The translations under genes were made by a program, and so were the position numbers. Source: Antedon bifida (lineage: Eukaryota > Echinodermata > Crinoidea > Comatulida > Antedonidae). Taken from it: a stretch of DNA of 64,000 bases. The stretch covers positions 22,136,501-22,200,500 of the forward strand of contig OY727094.1 in NCBI GenBank assembly GCA_963402885.1, read 5' to 3'. The notes below the pieces were generated by a model. That model was not told the DNA's origin, ran no database searches, and saw nothing but the letters and a program-made list of their open reading frames with translations. Shown here piece by piece: positions 45,449 to 56,532 of the stretch. How positions within the stretch are numbered: position 1 is the first letter of the stretch; each line of letters opens with the position of its first letter.

Positions 45449-46313
45449 GGGCCTGTTTCTGCTGCAACTGCTCAAAATACGGTATAAAAATACGGTATAA
45501 AATACGGTATTTTTTATACCGTATTTTTTAGTACCCCGTTTCTGCTAACAATACTTCTTGGGTGGTCGTGTTAAATTTCATCCTTTTTACCCAAATTGCC
45601 ATTCATTTATTTGGTCGATAATAATAGTAATATAATAAGTCGCAATAAAGGAAGTTTACGCCTCACTGTCAACAGGCTAGCCCTAGTGATAGAGATGTTG
45701 TGAGAGCACAGAAAACATCGTAATGGGGACATGTAATTTGTTCCTATCCCTCCCCGAGTTATTGTCTTTTGCAATGTTGTACTGCTTTCGCAGGCTCTTA
45801 GCTTTGAGTTTACTTGCTTTGGAGACAAGTCTATTCCGTACTCTTGCTTTATTTTTTTAGAAATGTCTTTATAAATGTGGTTGTCCCTTTTATTACCTTT
45901 TAGTTGGCCGGACATTTTAGCTTCCCCTCCCCCTCCTTCTCCCCCTCCTTCCCCATACAGATTTATATAGTAAATACTGTGATGTCTTCGCTCCACATTT
46001 TCGCCGAATATATCTATACACGTGTGTAAAACAGCTGACAGCGACAGAAAATAAAAACACGATGTTGACCTCATGTCGCAGGTCAAAAAAAATACGGTAT
46101 TTTTTATTGGCAGCAGAAATGGGTACAAAAAATACGGTATAAATTTGTAAATACCGTATTTTATCCACAAATTTTGTGGGGAAAATACGGTATACAAAAT
46201 ACGGTATTTTTTTTATGAGCGCAGTTTCTGCTGCCAAAAAAATACGGTATAAATACGGTATTCAAAAAATACCGTATAAAATACGGTATTTTCTTGGCAG
46301 CAGAAACAGGGCC
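45449..46313. mobile_element. PIF/Harbinger-like non-autonomous element with TACGGTA subterminal repeats
   Basis: The left end GGGCCTGTTTCTGCTGC and the complement of the right end GGCCCTGTTTCTGCTGC give a 17-bp TIR with one mismatch. Inside are at least 13 ATACGGTAT/ATACCGTAT strings in both orientations, four near the left end and nine near the right. A Myb-like ORF remnant lies in the middle on the - strand. The GGGCCTGTTTC start is typical of many PIF/Harbinger ends. A matching 3-bp target duplication was not seen. Confidence 0.65.
45607..45915 (-). pseudogene. Myb/SANT-like protein remnant of the Harbinger-like element
   Basis: Starting at the Met encoded at 45915, the frame reads MSGQLKGNKRDNHIYKDISK and then KIKQEYGIDLSPKQVNSKLR. 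This resembles the trihelix/Myb-like DNA-binding domain in which a ..IA..l...G...t..QV..K segment precedes the last helix. PIF/Harbinger elements carry such a protein beside the transposase. It is only 102 residues, has no other domain and lies in an 865-bp element without transposase, so it is likely a remnant. The longer upstream reading (to 46197) crosses the subterminal repeats. Confidence 0.45.
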
Positions 46314-46970
46314 ACAGAGAACAGTATTTATAAATATAATTCCACAACATAGACCTCAGTAATATAATACAATGTTCTGCCATTTCAGAAAATAATAATA
46401 ATGTGATAATATAGTACTATTATTGAATAGAATTCAGTCTGTAACAAATACAAATTATTACAGTAGAAACAAATTCCAAACTCAAATCATTTTAAATAGA
46501 TAAAAATGTACATGTAGAATAGCTGATAACATTTCTGATTAGGCTATCAATATTTGAAATGTAGGGAAAATATGGTACAATTAAATATTAAAAGGTTAAT
46601 TACAAATGGAATAGTAAAGCTGCATTACTATCATCTTTTCAGTGAATTTGTCCTCTAGTGATTTGAAATGGACAACATGGATGGCATGATAACTTGTTGC
46701 CAGGCCATCTATCAAATTTTGGTTATTATTCTTACAAATTTTAAAGAAAATGTCTAACCTTGGCGACTCAACTACAGTATTAATACTGATCATCCCTTTG
46801 CCAATACAACACATGATATCACGTATGTTCATATTATTATTACATTTATTCATATACACAAAATGTAAAGACCTAATAATGGCAATGTAGATAGATCGTA
46901 ATGTCAGTATGCAAATTAACAGATTTCTTTTTTATTTTACATTTGGCTGATCTGGAAATTTACTAATTAC
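46314..46970. other. AT-rich non-coding stretch
   Basis: The 46596-46859 (-) ORF has no recognised domain. Nothing else is seen. Confidence 0.4.
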
Positions 46971-46973
46971 ATG

Positions 46974-49900
46974 AACTAATTACACATCACCATCAAGGGG
47001 TATCCCAAGGGTTGTCTTACAGGGTACTCAATGAACTAACTACACATCACCATGAAGGGGTATTCCAAGGGTTGTCTTACAGGGTACTCATGAACATAAC
47101 TACACATCACCATCAAGGGGTATCCCAAGGGTTGTCTTACAGGATACTCAATGAACTAACTACACATCACCATCAAGGGGTATCCCAAGGGTTGTCCCAC
47201 AGAGTACTCAATGAACTAATTACACATCACCATCAAGGGGTATCCCAAGGGTTGTCCCACAGAGTACTCAATGAACTAACTACACATCACCATCAAGGGG
47301 TATCCCAAGGGTTGTCCCACAGAGTACTCAATGAACTAACTACACATCACCATCAAGGGGTATCCCAAGGGTTGTCCCACAGAGTACTCAATGAACTAAC
47401 TACACATCACCATCAAGGGGTATCCCAAGGGTTGTCCCACAGAGTACTCAATGAACTAACTACACATCACCATCAAGGGGTATCCCAAGGGTTGTCCCAC
47501 AGAGTACTCAATGAACTAACTACACATCACCATCAAGGGGTATCCCAAGGGTTGTCCCACAGAGTACTCAATGAACTAATTACACATCACCATCAAGGGG
47601 TATCCCAAGGGTTGTCCCACAGAGTACTCAATGAACTAACTACACATCACCATCAAGGGGTATCCCAAGGGTTGTCCCACAGAGTACTCAATGAACTAAT
47701 TACACATCACCATCAAGGGGTATCCCAAGGGTTGTCCCACAGAGTACTCAATGAACTAATTACACATCACCATCAAGGGGTATCTCAAGGGTTGTCCCAC
47801 AGAGTACTCAATGAACTAATTACACATCACCATCAAGGGGTATCCCAAGGGTTGTCCCACAGAGTACTCAATGAACTAACTACACATCACCATCAAGGGG
47901 TATCCCAAGGGTTGTCCCACAGAGTACTCAATGAACTAACTACACATCACCATCAAGGGGTATCCCAAGGGTTGTCCCACAGAGTACTCAATGAACTAAC
48001 TACACATCACCATCAAGGGGTATCCCAAGGGTTGTCCCACAGAGTACTCAATGAACTAACTACACATCACCATCAAGGGGTATCCCAAGGGTTGTCCCAC
48101 AGAGTACTCAATGAACTAACTACACATCACCATCAAGGGGTATCCCAAGGGTTGTCCCACAGAGTACTCAATGAACTAATTACACATCACCATCAAGGGG
48201 TATCCCAAGGGTTGTCCCACAGAGTACTCAATGAACTAACTACACATCACCATCAAGGGGTATCCCAAGGGTTGTCCCACAGAGTACTCAATGAACTAAC
48301 TACACATCACCATCAAGGGGTATCCCAAGGGTTGTCTTACAGGATACTCAATGAACTAACTACACATCACCATCAAGGGGTATCCCAAGGGTTGTCCCAC
48401 AGAGTACTCAATGAACTAATTACACATCACCATCAAGGGGTATCCCAAGGGTTGTCCCACAGAGTACTCAATGAACTAACTACACATCACCATCAAGGGG
48501 TATCCCAAGGGTTGTCTTACAGGATACTCAATGAACTAACTACACATCACCATCAAGGAGTATCCCAAGGGTTGTCTTACAGGGTATTCAATGAACTAAC
48601 TACACATCACCATCAAGGGTTGTCTTACAGGGTACTCAATGAACTAACTACACATCACCATCAAGGGGTATCTCAAGGGTTGTCTTACAGGGTACTCAAT
48701 GAACTAATTACACATCACTATCAAGGGTATCCCAAGGGTTGTCCCACAGAGTACTCAATGAACTAACTACACATCACCATCAAGGGGTATCCCAAGGGTT
48801 GTCTTACAGGGTACTCAATGAACTAATTACACATCACCATCAAGGGGTATCCCAAGGGTTGTCCCACAGAGTACTCAATGAACTAATTACACATCACCAT
48901 CAAGGGGTATCCCAAGGGTTGTCCTACAGGGTACTCAATGAACTAACTACACATCACCATCAAGGGGTATCCCAAGGGTTGTCTTACAGGATACTCAATG
49001 AACTAACTACACATCACCATCAAGGGGTATCCCAAGGGTTGTCCCACAGAGTACTAAATGAACTAACTACACATCACCATCAAGGGGTATCCCAAGGGTT
49101 GTCCCACAGAGTACTAAATGAACTAACTACACATCACCATCAAGGGTTGTCTTACAGGGTATTCAATGAACTAACTACACATCACCATCAAGGGTTGTCT
49201 TACAGGGTATTCAATGAACTAATTACACATCACCATCAAGTGGTATCATGAGGGTTGTCCTACAGGGTACTCAATGAACTAACTACACATCACCATCAAG
49301 GGGTATCTCAAGGGTTGTCTTACAGGGTACTCAATGAACTAATTACACATCACCATCAAGGGGTATCCCAAGGGTTGTCCCACAGAGTACTCAATGAACT
49401 AATTACACATCACCATCAAGGGGTATCCCAAGGGTTGTCCCACAGAGTACTCAATGAACTAACTACACATCACCATCAAGGGGTATCCCAAGGGTTGTCT
49501 TACAGGATACTCAATGAACTAATTACACATCACCATCAAGGGGTATCCCAAGGGTTGTCCCACAGAGTACTCAATGAACTAATTACACATCACCATCAAG
49601 GGGTATCTCAAGGGTTGTCCCACAGAGTACTCAATGAACTAATTACACATCACCATCAAGGGGTATCCCAAGGGTTGTCCTACAGGATACTCAATGAACT
49701 AATTACACATCACCATCAAGGGGTATCCCAAGGGTTGTCCCACAGAGTACTCAATGAACTAACTACACATCACCATCAAGGGGTATCCCAAGGGTTGTCC
49801 CACAGAGTACTCAATGAACTAATTACACATCACCATCAAGGGGTATCCCAAGGGTTGTCCCACAGAGTACTCAATGAACTAACTACACATCACCATCAAG

Positions 49901-51235
49901 GGGTATCCCAAGGGTTGTCCCACAGAGTACTCAATGAACTAATTACACATCACCATCAAGGGGTATCCCAAGGGTTGTCTTACAGGGTACTCATGAACTA
50001 ATTACACATCACCATCAAGGGGTATCCCAAGGGTTGTCCCACAGAGTACTAAATGAACTAACTACACATCACCATCAAGGGGTATCCCAAGGGTTGTCCC
50101 ACAGAGTACTAAATGAACTAACTACACATCACCATCAAGGGTTGTCTTACAGGGTATTCAATGAACTAACTACACATCACCATCAAGGGTTGTCTTACAG
50201 GGTATTCAATGAACTAATTACACATCACCATCAAGTGGTATCATGAGGGTTGTCCTACAGGGTACTCAATGAACTAACTACACATCACCATCAAGGGGTA
50301 TCTCAAGGGTTGTCTTACAGGGTACTCAATGAACTAATTACACATCACCATCAAGGGGTATCCCAAGGGTTGTCCCACAGAGTACTCAATGAACTAATTA
50401 CACATCACCATCAAGGGGTATCCCAAGGGTTGTCCCACAGAGTACTCAATGAACTAATTACACATCACCATCAAGGGGTATCCCAAGGGTTGTCCCACAG
50501 AGTACTCAATGAACTAATTACACATCACCATCAAGTGGTATCATGAGGGTTGTCCTACAGGGTACTCAATGAACTAACTACACATCACCATCAAGGGGTA
50601 TCTCAAGGGTTGTCCCACAGAGTACTCAATGAACTAATTACACATCACCATCAAGTGGTATCATGAGGGTTGTCCTACAGGGTACTCAATGAACTAACTA
50701 CACATCACCATCAAGGGGTATCTCAAGGGTTGTCTTACAGGGTACTCAATGAACTAACTACACATCACCATCAAGGGGTATCCCAAGGGTTGTCCCACAG
50801 AGTACTCAATGAACTAATTACACATCACCATCAAGGGGTATCCCAAGGGTTGTCCCACAGAGTACTCAATGAACTAACTACACATCACCATCAAGGGGTA
50901 TCCCAAGGGTTGTCCCACAGAGTACTCAATGAACTAATTACACATCACCATCAAGGGGTATCCCAAGGGTTGTCCCACAGAGTACTCAATGAACTAATTA
51001 CACATCACCATCAAGGGGTATCCCAAGGGTTGTCTTACAGGGTACTCATGAACTAACTACACATCACCATCAAGGGGTATCCCAAGGGTTGTCTTACAGG
51101 GTATTCAATGAACTAACTACACATCACCATCAAGGGTTGTCCCACAGAGTACTCAATGAACTAACTACACATCACCATCAAGGGTATCCCAAGGGTTGTC
51201 CCACAGAGTACTCAATGAACTAATTACACATCACT
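46974..51235 (+). repeat. 60-bp satellite array, about 71 units
   Basis: The unit is TACACATCACCATCAAGGGG, TATCCCAAGGGTTGTCCCAC, AGAGTACTCAATGAACTAAC. Most units differ only at a C/T in AACTAAY, at CCCACAGAG versus CTTACAGGG, and at a few other sites. Shortened 48-bp units (12 bp lost around GGTATCCCAAGG) occur near 48.6, 49.14, 49.19, 50.14, 50.19 and 51.13 kb. Rare 1-bp deletions (ACTCATGAAC) and a TATCATGAGGG variant end the open frames. The + strand frame is open for up to 584 codons (20-residue repeat LNELTTHHHQGVSQGLSHRV) because 60 and 48 are multiples of three. Variation is not biased to silent sites, so I annotate no gene. The right edge abuts a MITE fragment. Confidence 0.97.
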
Positions 51236-52009
51236 AGCGTAAAATGTTTGTACGTTACCAATGTTTACCGGCTAGGCCTATTTATTTATTCTATCTTTAT
51301 ACTGAATGACACTTTCAGTGCTAAAGAATTGATTTCCAAAGAAATTGATTTTGAACATTCTTAACTTTCAAAGCGCGCATACGCGCGAAAATACCAATGT
51401 TCAAAATTTTGCTGATGATACAGGAAAATGACCCTTGACATGAAGCATACGTATGTCAAGTGGTGTACTTAAAAATATCTATTGGTTTTCAATATATAGT
51501 CAATCTAAGAATTTCAGAAAATCGCGCATAGTCTTGCACAACTACATATATATGAGCATCTGCTGGCCAAGTTACAACATAACTGCTACCGCCGTTTTTT
51601 AGATCTGCTGCGCACAAAAAATGAGCGGAAAAATTGAAATTTTTGACAATAACAATATTTGTGCAGAGCGATAGCCTAATCAGAGCGATAGCCTAATAAA
51701 AATAATTCAAAGACAACTAAAAAAGTAATTTACATTAGTACACACACATTTACAAAAAGTATTTACAAAACATACAGAATATAAAAAACTGGAAGGAATA
51801 CAAAACTAAGCCTAGCTAAACTAGGCTATATAAAGACAGTCCATGAGAGGACATTCGATGCGAGCTACTTAGGTAGTGCATTGTTTTTCTCTTTTTATCG
51901 TAATTAAACATACATATACATTTATGACAAGAAATGATGTGGTTTAATGTTTTTAAAGTAATATATGTATACTGTATTTACAAAACGTCGACAATTAGGG
52001 AATGTGGCT
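51236..52009 (-). mobile_element. Family 1 MITE, interrupted and truncated copy
   Basis: 51236-51284 (GTACGTTACCAATGTTTACC, GGCTAGGCCTAT) and 51795-52009 (CGAGCTACTTAGGTAGTGCA to GGGAATGTGGCT) are parts of a reverse-oriented family 1 MITE, ending before TTAA at 52010-52013. The intervening 510 bp is unrelated and contains CGCGC-rich blocks resembling 32.16-32.3 kb. Confidence 0.7.
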
Positions 52010-52018
52010 TTAAGATAT

Positions 52019-52048
52019 CTTGATGATATGCAATTGCATATCATCAAG
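52019..52048. repeat. Perfect 30-bp palindrome beside the MITE end
   Basis: CTTGATGATATGCAA is followed directly by its reverse complement. It lies six bases outside the TTAA at the MITE end. Confidence 0.95.
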
Positions 52049-52302
52049 TCATTTCCGGTGGTTAATAATAATGATTTTTATTACACCACACATTAAATTA
52101 GTATCAACTGACCACTCTGAGGCTCAACTAAGTAAATTTCTATAGTTAATATTAAATATCTACTACAATTAAGTAAAAGAAAGTAATGAAAGAGATCTAC
52201 TCATTGGTAATTATGTATTTAGTTTATAAGGTATGTTAAACAATAGTTAGGCCTATAACCAAAGTAAAATCTTATATTACTGTCAAATTCTGCTATAATA
52301 AA

Positions 52303-52952
52303 TGTCGCGGTTCGATTTGTCCGCTATATCAGAATCGGTTGGTGGCGCGCATTGGAATGTAAACTTAATTTGCATACCATGAGTCTCTTCCGTTATAAGG
52401 CTTGTTGTTTGTTGCCGTCGGGAGAAGACATTTCATTTTCAGAAAGTTAATATGTATTAAGTCTAAGAAGTATTTAATTCTATATATCAATGTTATGATG
52501 ATTCTTTGAACATGTTATACCATTATAATCGTCGATTATAATGGCTGGAAGGTGCTTATGATGTATATGTACAAGTTAACATAGTTATTCAATTCAGGTA
52601 TATTTAACGTTGATTTTAGTGTTAACTGTTAATAGTATTATGTAATGAGATTGTGGTTTACCATAGTGTTGGTTAGTGTTAAGGTTCATTACAAGTATGA
52701 AATAACTATACATTATATCAATGTTCTAATATCTATTTATTGTACTTCCAGGGTTTTTTGTTCTCGTAAGAATAACGAGTATATATGCACATGCGGAAGG
52801 AGATTAATAAAGTTTTCTGTGGCAACCAACAGTGTTTCTGAATTATTTCTGCGTCAGTTATCCCTTCATAGAGGCGGGCCTCGCACGCTCAAATCTGCTT
52901 GGTTGAAGCTAACCTAATCAATAGCGGATCATCCTCAAATCGGATCACGACA
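52303..52952 (+). mobile_element. Solo-LTR-like element with 17-bp inverted termini
   Basis: The 650-bp segment starts TGTCGCGGTTCGATTTG and ends CAAATCGGATCACGACA; the complement of the end matches the start at 14 of 17 bases, with TG..CA ends. An AATAAA lies at about 52807 in GATTAATAAAGTTTTC, where an LTR polyadenylation signal would be. No internal retroelement sequence adjoins it and flanking bases do not show a 5-bp duplication. The 52645-52917 ORF inside has no domain. Confidence 0.5.
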
Positions 52953-52954
52953 TG

Positions 52955-55900
52955 ATCAAAATTCAAAATTCAAACCCTTTCCTAAATATCCTGACTATGG
53001 GCCTGTCTACCACCAATCATGTTCACTGATGAATTTATGTTAAGGAATCATGCATGGCAACTTGTAGAAAGTTGCAGGAAGTGCAGGATAATGCGTGAAA
53101 TTCACATTCTAAATTTGTATATAATTTGCCTGGTCTCAGCTGTGCAGAGTTTTTCATGTACCATCCAATTGGTTCAGCATCATTTTTTTAATAAAAAATA
53201 GACTCACCTTGTGACTCCACAGTTCTGTATGCTCTGCCAACTCAAAAGCTCTACTTCGCTGTCAACGACATTTTTCCAATCCATGTCTCTGTGAATCAAA
53301 TTAGTGAAGATTCTCTACAGTACATTTTCTGTAATATTACAAAATCTAAAAAAGGTCAAGACCCAGGTTTTAAACATTAAGAACATTTTACAGAAGTTCT
53401 GGTTTTGGGTATGGCTGCATTACAAATATATTGGGAACATGCCCCTAGTTTTTGTTAAACAGGGATCATTTTCTAAAATGCTTCTGAATGCTATTTAAAA
53501 TGTTATCAACAAATAAAAAAGAGAAAGAATTTATCATATATTGCCATGTGTTTGTGTAAAAGGCCAGATCAATTACCTGCTCTAAATTAACTATGATGTA
53601 AAAAGTATACTCATAAGTTATGTAAGTAGATTGGTTCTTTTTAATAATCTAAATACAAATTCACAGTCTTTTTCAATGGTAACTATATAAACAATATTAT
53701 TTAAAAAGCAAGCTAATTTTCACCATTTATAAATTGATTAATTTCCATTTGGGAGTTTCTCTGTGCCTGTCATATTTATATGTTATATTTATAAAGCAAG
53801 CATATTTAATTTAAAGAATCTAGGTTCAAATTATGTTGAGGCAGCTTGTTTTAGTTCTCACAGATTTCCTCATTTTCAATGTTTTAATTAATTTCAAGTA
53901 TATCACCGGGTGGTATGGGATTTTTCTGTGCCACACATTTACAGTTACATATATGTTAACTAATTATAATAAACATATTAACTAATTATAATAAACATAT
54001 TAACTAATTATAATAAACATATTGTTATTTTAAACAAAAAAGTTTACATAATTCACAACATTTCTGTTATATTAATAGCTAAGCTAGTGAAACTCAATAT
54101 TAATAGAAATATAGTAGAAAAGGCCTAACAGCATCCGGAAGTGCAATGATGAGCTTTCAAAGAATTATTCTGCAATTTTCTCCCTGAAACCTTATCTGAA
54201 TTAAATCATTCACAGAAGCAAGTAATCCTTTTTACTGGATAAACCGATAAACTAAACATGTATAGTTTGTACACTCGGGCCTTCACCTCGATGCTTTAAC
54301 TGTATCTGATTAAATAGTCAAATCCGAAATAATTTATAGAAATCACACGCAATGCATATTACTGCTGCATCAACAGACAACACTTGGAAGACGATTTGAT
54401 AATTCAATAATTTGTCAAGACACACTATTCTCACACTTGTAGCCACATTTCTAATAACCTCTGATTTAAACCTTTCGCCCTCAATGCAATATGGAGTACA
54501 GTTATTATTTGAGTTTATGAAATCTTTATGAAAATAGCAATAAAAAATGATATTTAAGAGTTATAGGGGGGGGGGGGGGCAAAAAGCATTTCATTATTTC
54601 TTCCAAATCCCTTTCAATACATTCATTCTGATTTACATCACAGTCGGGAAATGCGAGTACTTTTCGTCGGGGGAATATAATATAAAACCTATATTTATAG
54701 ACTATTTAAAAAATTTGTAATAAATAAATAAAAAAAAACATGTAAAGTTTGTTTAGGCACGATAGCTATACATTCAATTTTCAATGTTATGTCTGTCATA
54801 AAAACCCCATCGATGGTGATAAAAGAAAGTTCCATCAGAGCAATGAGGGAACTGTGGATGGATAATATCTTTAGCAAAAATATACATAATACATAAAAAG
54901 TGTAATGTTACACATGTTTTTTGTTGTGTCTACTCTCGATCATCTCACACCGAGAGATTGTTTTTGCGGATAACTGGTGCCATTTATATAAATTTTTTAT
55001 GTGAAAGTATAATTTCCAGGCATCTTAACAATATTTGCTTCACCACAGCAATACAACTTTTTGACCCCCCTTATGACGTTTTACCATGAGGCTGTAAAAT
55101 GTACAACTTTAGCATTTAATACTTCAATGGTCCTGTAACATTTATTATATAGCAAAATACATTTTCAAGATGTTGGATATAGAACATATTTTTGTATTTT
55201 TACTTTTATAGACATATTGCTTGGACAGCTCAATTATAAGACTGTTCTTATATTAATGTTCTATTAAATGATGTTAAAAAAATAATAATAAACATAAAAC
55301 AGGTATTGCATTTTTAGTATTATTGATATTATTATAATTAATACATATTCCATAAAAATCAAGATGTTGGATATAAAACATATTTTTGTATTTTTACTTT
55401 TATAGACATACTTGCCTGGACAGCTCAATTATAAGACTGTTCTTATATTAAATGATGTTAAAAAATAATAATAAACATAAAACAGGTATTGCATTTTTAG
55501 TATTATTGATATTATTATAATTAATACATATTCCATGAAAATGTCTAAATTATTAAATAAGATATTAATAAAATAATTTATATATTATTATCAGTTAATT
55601 ATTGATTCTTATACCAGTATGAAAACAAATAATCTGCATGCTAATAATACTGGTACAAATATAATAGAAACTTAAATATAATAATCAAGTAATGTAGATC
55701 AAGTTTATAAAATGAATTATTTAAAAATGCATTCTTTATGTCTATCATTAGGGACTGAAGAAAAATTAATTACTAGAGCAACAAAAGAGTTCATTGTTGA
55801 TTACTGTATATATTAATATTTAAACGGCAGTAAAACATGGCCTGTAAATATTCATTACCAGTAAATGTAGGTAATGTATGCATAGATGAAAAGAATTGAA

Positions 55901-56530
55901 TATTTATATTTTCATATGATCAATAATGCATGACTAAGCTTCAGATAAATAAAATGGTAAGTATTATAAGATATGATGGTATATGGTCTTTAATTTAATT
56001 TGGGTGTTTGCTGACAATTCTGCATAAGCACTCAATGTAACAACACATGTATTTTGATACTGATCTGATGAAGCATGCAATGCACCAACTAGGCTCACGT
56101 TGCATGAATTAATCCCAATAGATTCATGTTAGGTGTAAAGGGGAAGTTGTCAGTTTGCTAGTCAATTTGCTAAATGAAGCCACTAACACTGTGCTCACAA
56201 CCAATGCCAGCACTTTAGAAGTCCACTAAATGGAAATTGCAACTTATAATAGCAGTCTACTACACTGCTATTAGTTAAGGCAATATTCGTAACGGTAAAC
56301 ACACACAGCGATTTGGTTGGTTCCTTCACAGTCATAACTACTAAATATTAGATTACTTTTCATCATTTAGTTTGGCATTGCAGATGTTTGGCTCACAGTG
56401 TAGTTCATGGATGCAGATTGCTTAGAAGTGCTTGGAGAGTGGACAAGGACCTATGTTAAACTTTCTTTTTAACAAAGTTTTGGATGTTTATCTTGAAACT
56501 AGTTGAGTGACAATTGATACACATAGGACA
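52955..56530. other. AT-rich non-coding stretch with small repeats
   Basis: It contains a 22-bp tandem triplication (AACTAATTATAATAAACATATT, about 53959-54024), a G14 run at 54566-54579 and a 194-bp tandem duplication at 55167-55540. No gene is supported. 56100-56530 lies upstream of the Ig gene and may hold its promoter or 5' exon, but no clear core promoter is visible. Confidence 0.5.
55167..55540. repeat. Tandem duplication, 194-bp unit
   Basis: AAGATGTTGGATATAGAACA through TAATACATATTCCATAAAAATC is repeated from 55361. The second copy lacks about 12 bases (TGTTCTATTAAA) but is otherwise nearly identical, so the event is fairly recent. Confidence 0.9.
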
Positions 56531-56532
56531 AA

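Noticed and set aside
47012-48766. 584-codon open frame in the 60-bp satellite as a protein-coding gene
   Set aside because: The frame follows from a 60-bp unit with one stop-free frame; substitutions are often non-silent, there is no signal, flank or non-repeat domain, and single-base deletions end it at random.
46974-51235. CRISPR array
   Set aside because: Units are contiguous with no unique spacers and the window is plainly eukaryotic.
54566-54579. G14 run as a regulatory G-quadruplex
   Set aside because: A homopolymer of this size is most simply a slippage product and may be mis-sized by sequencing.
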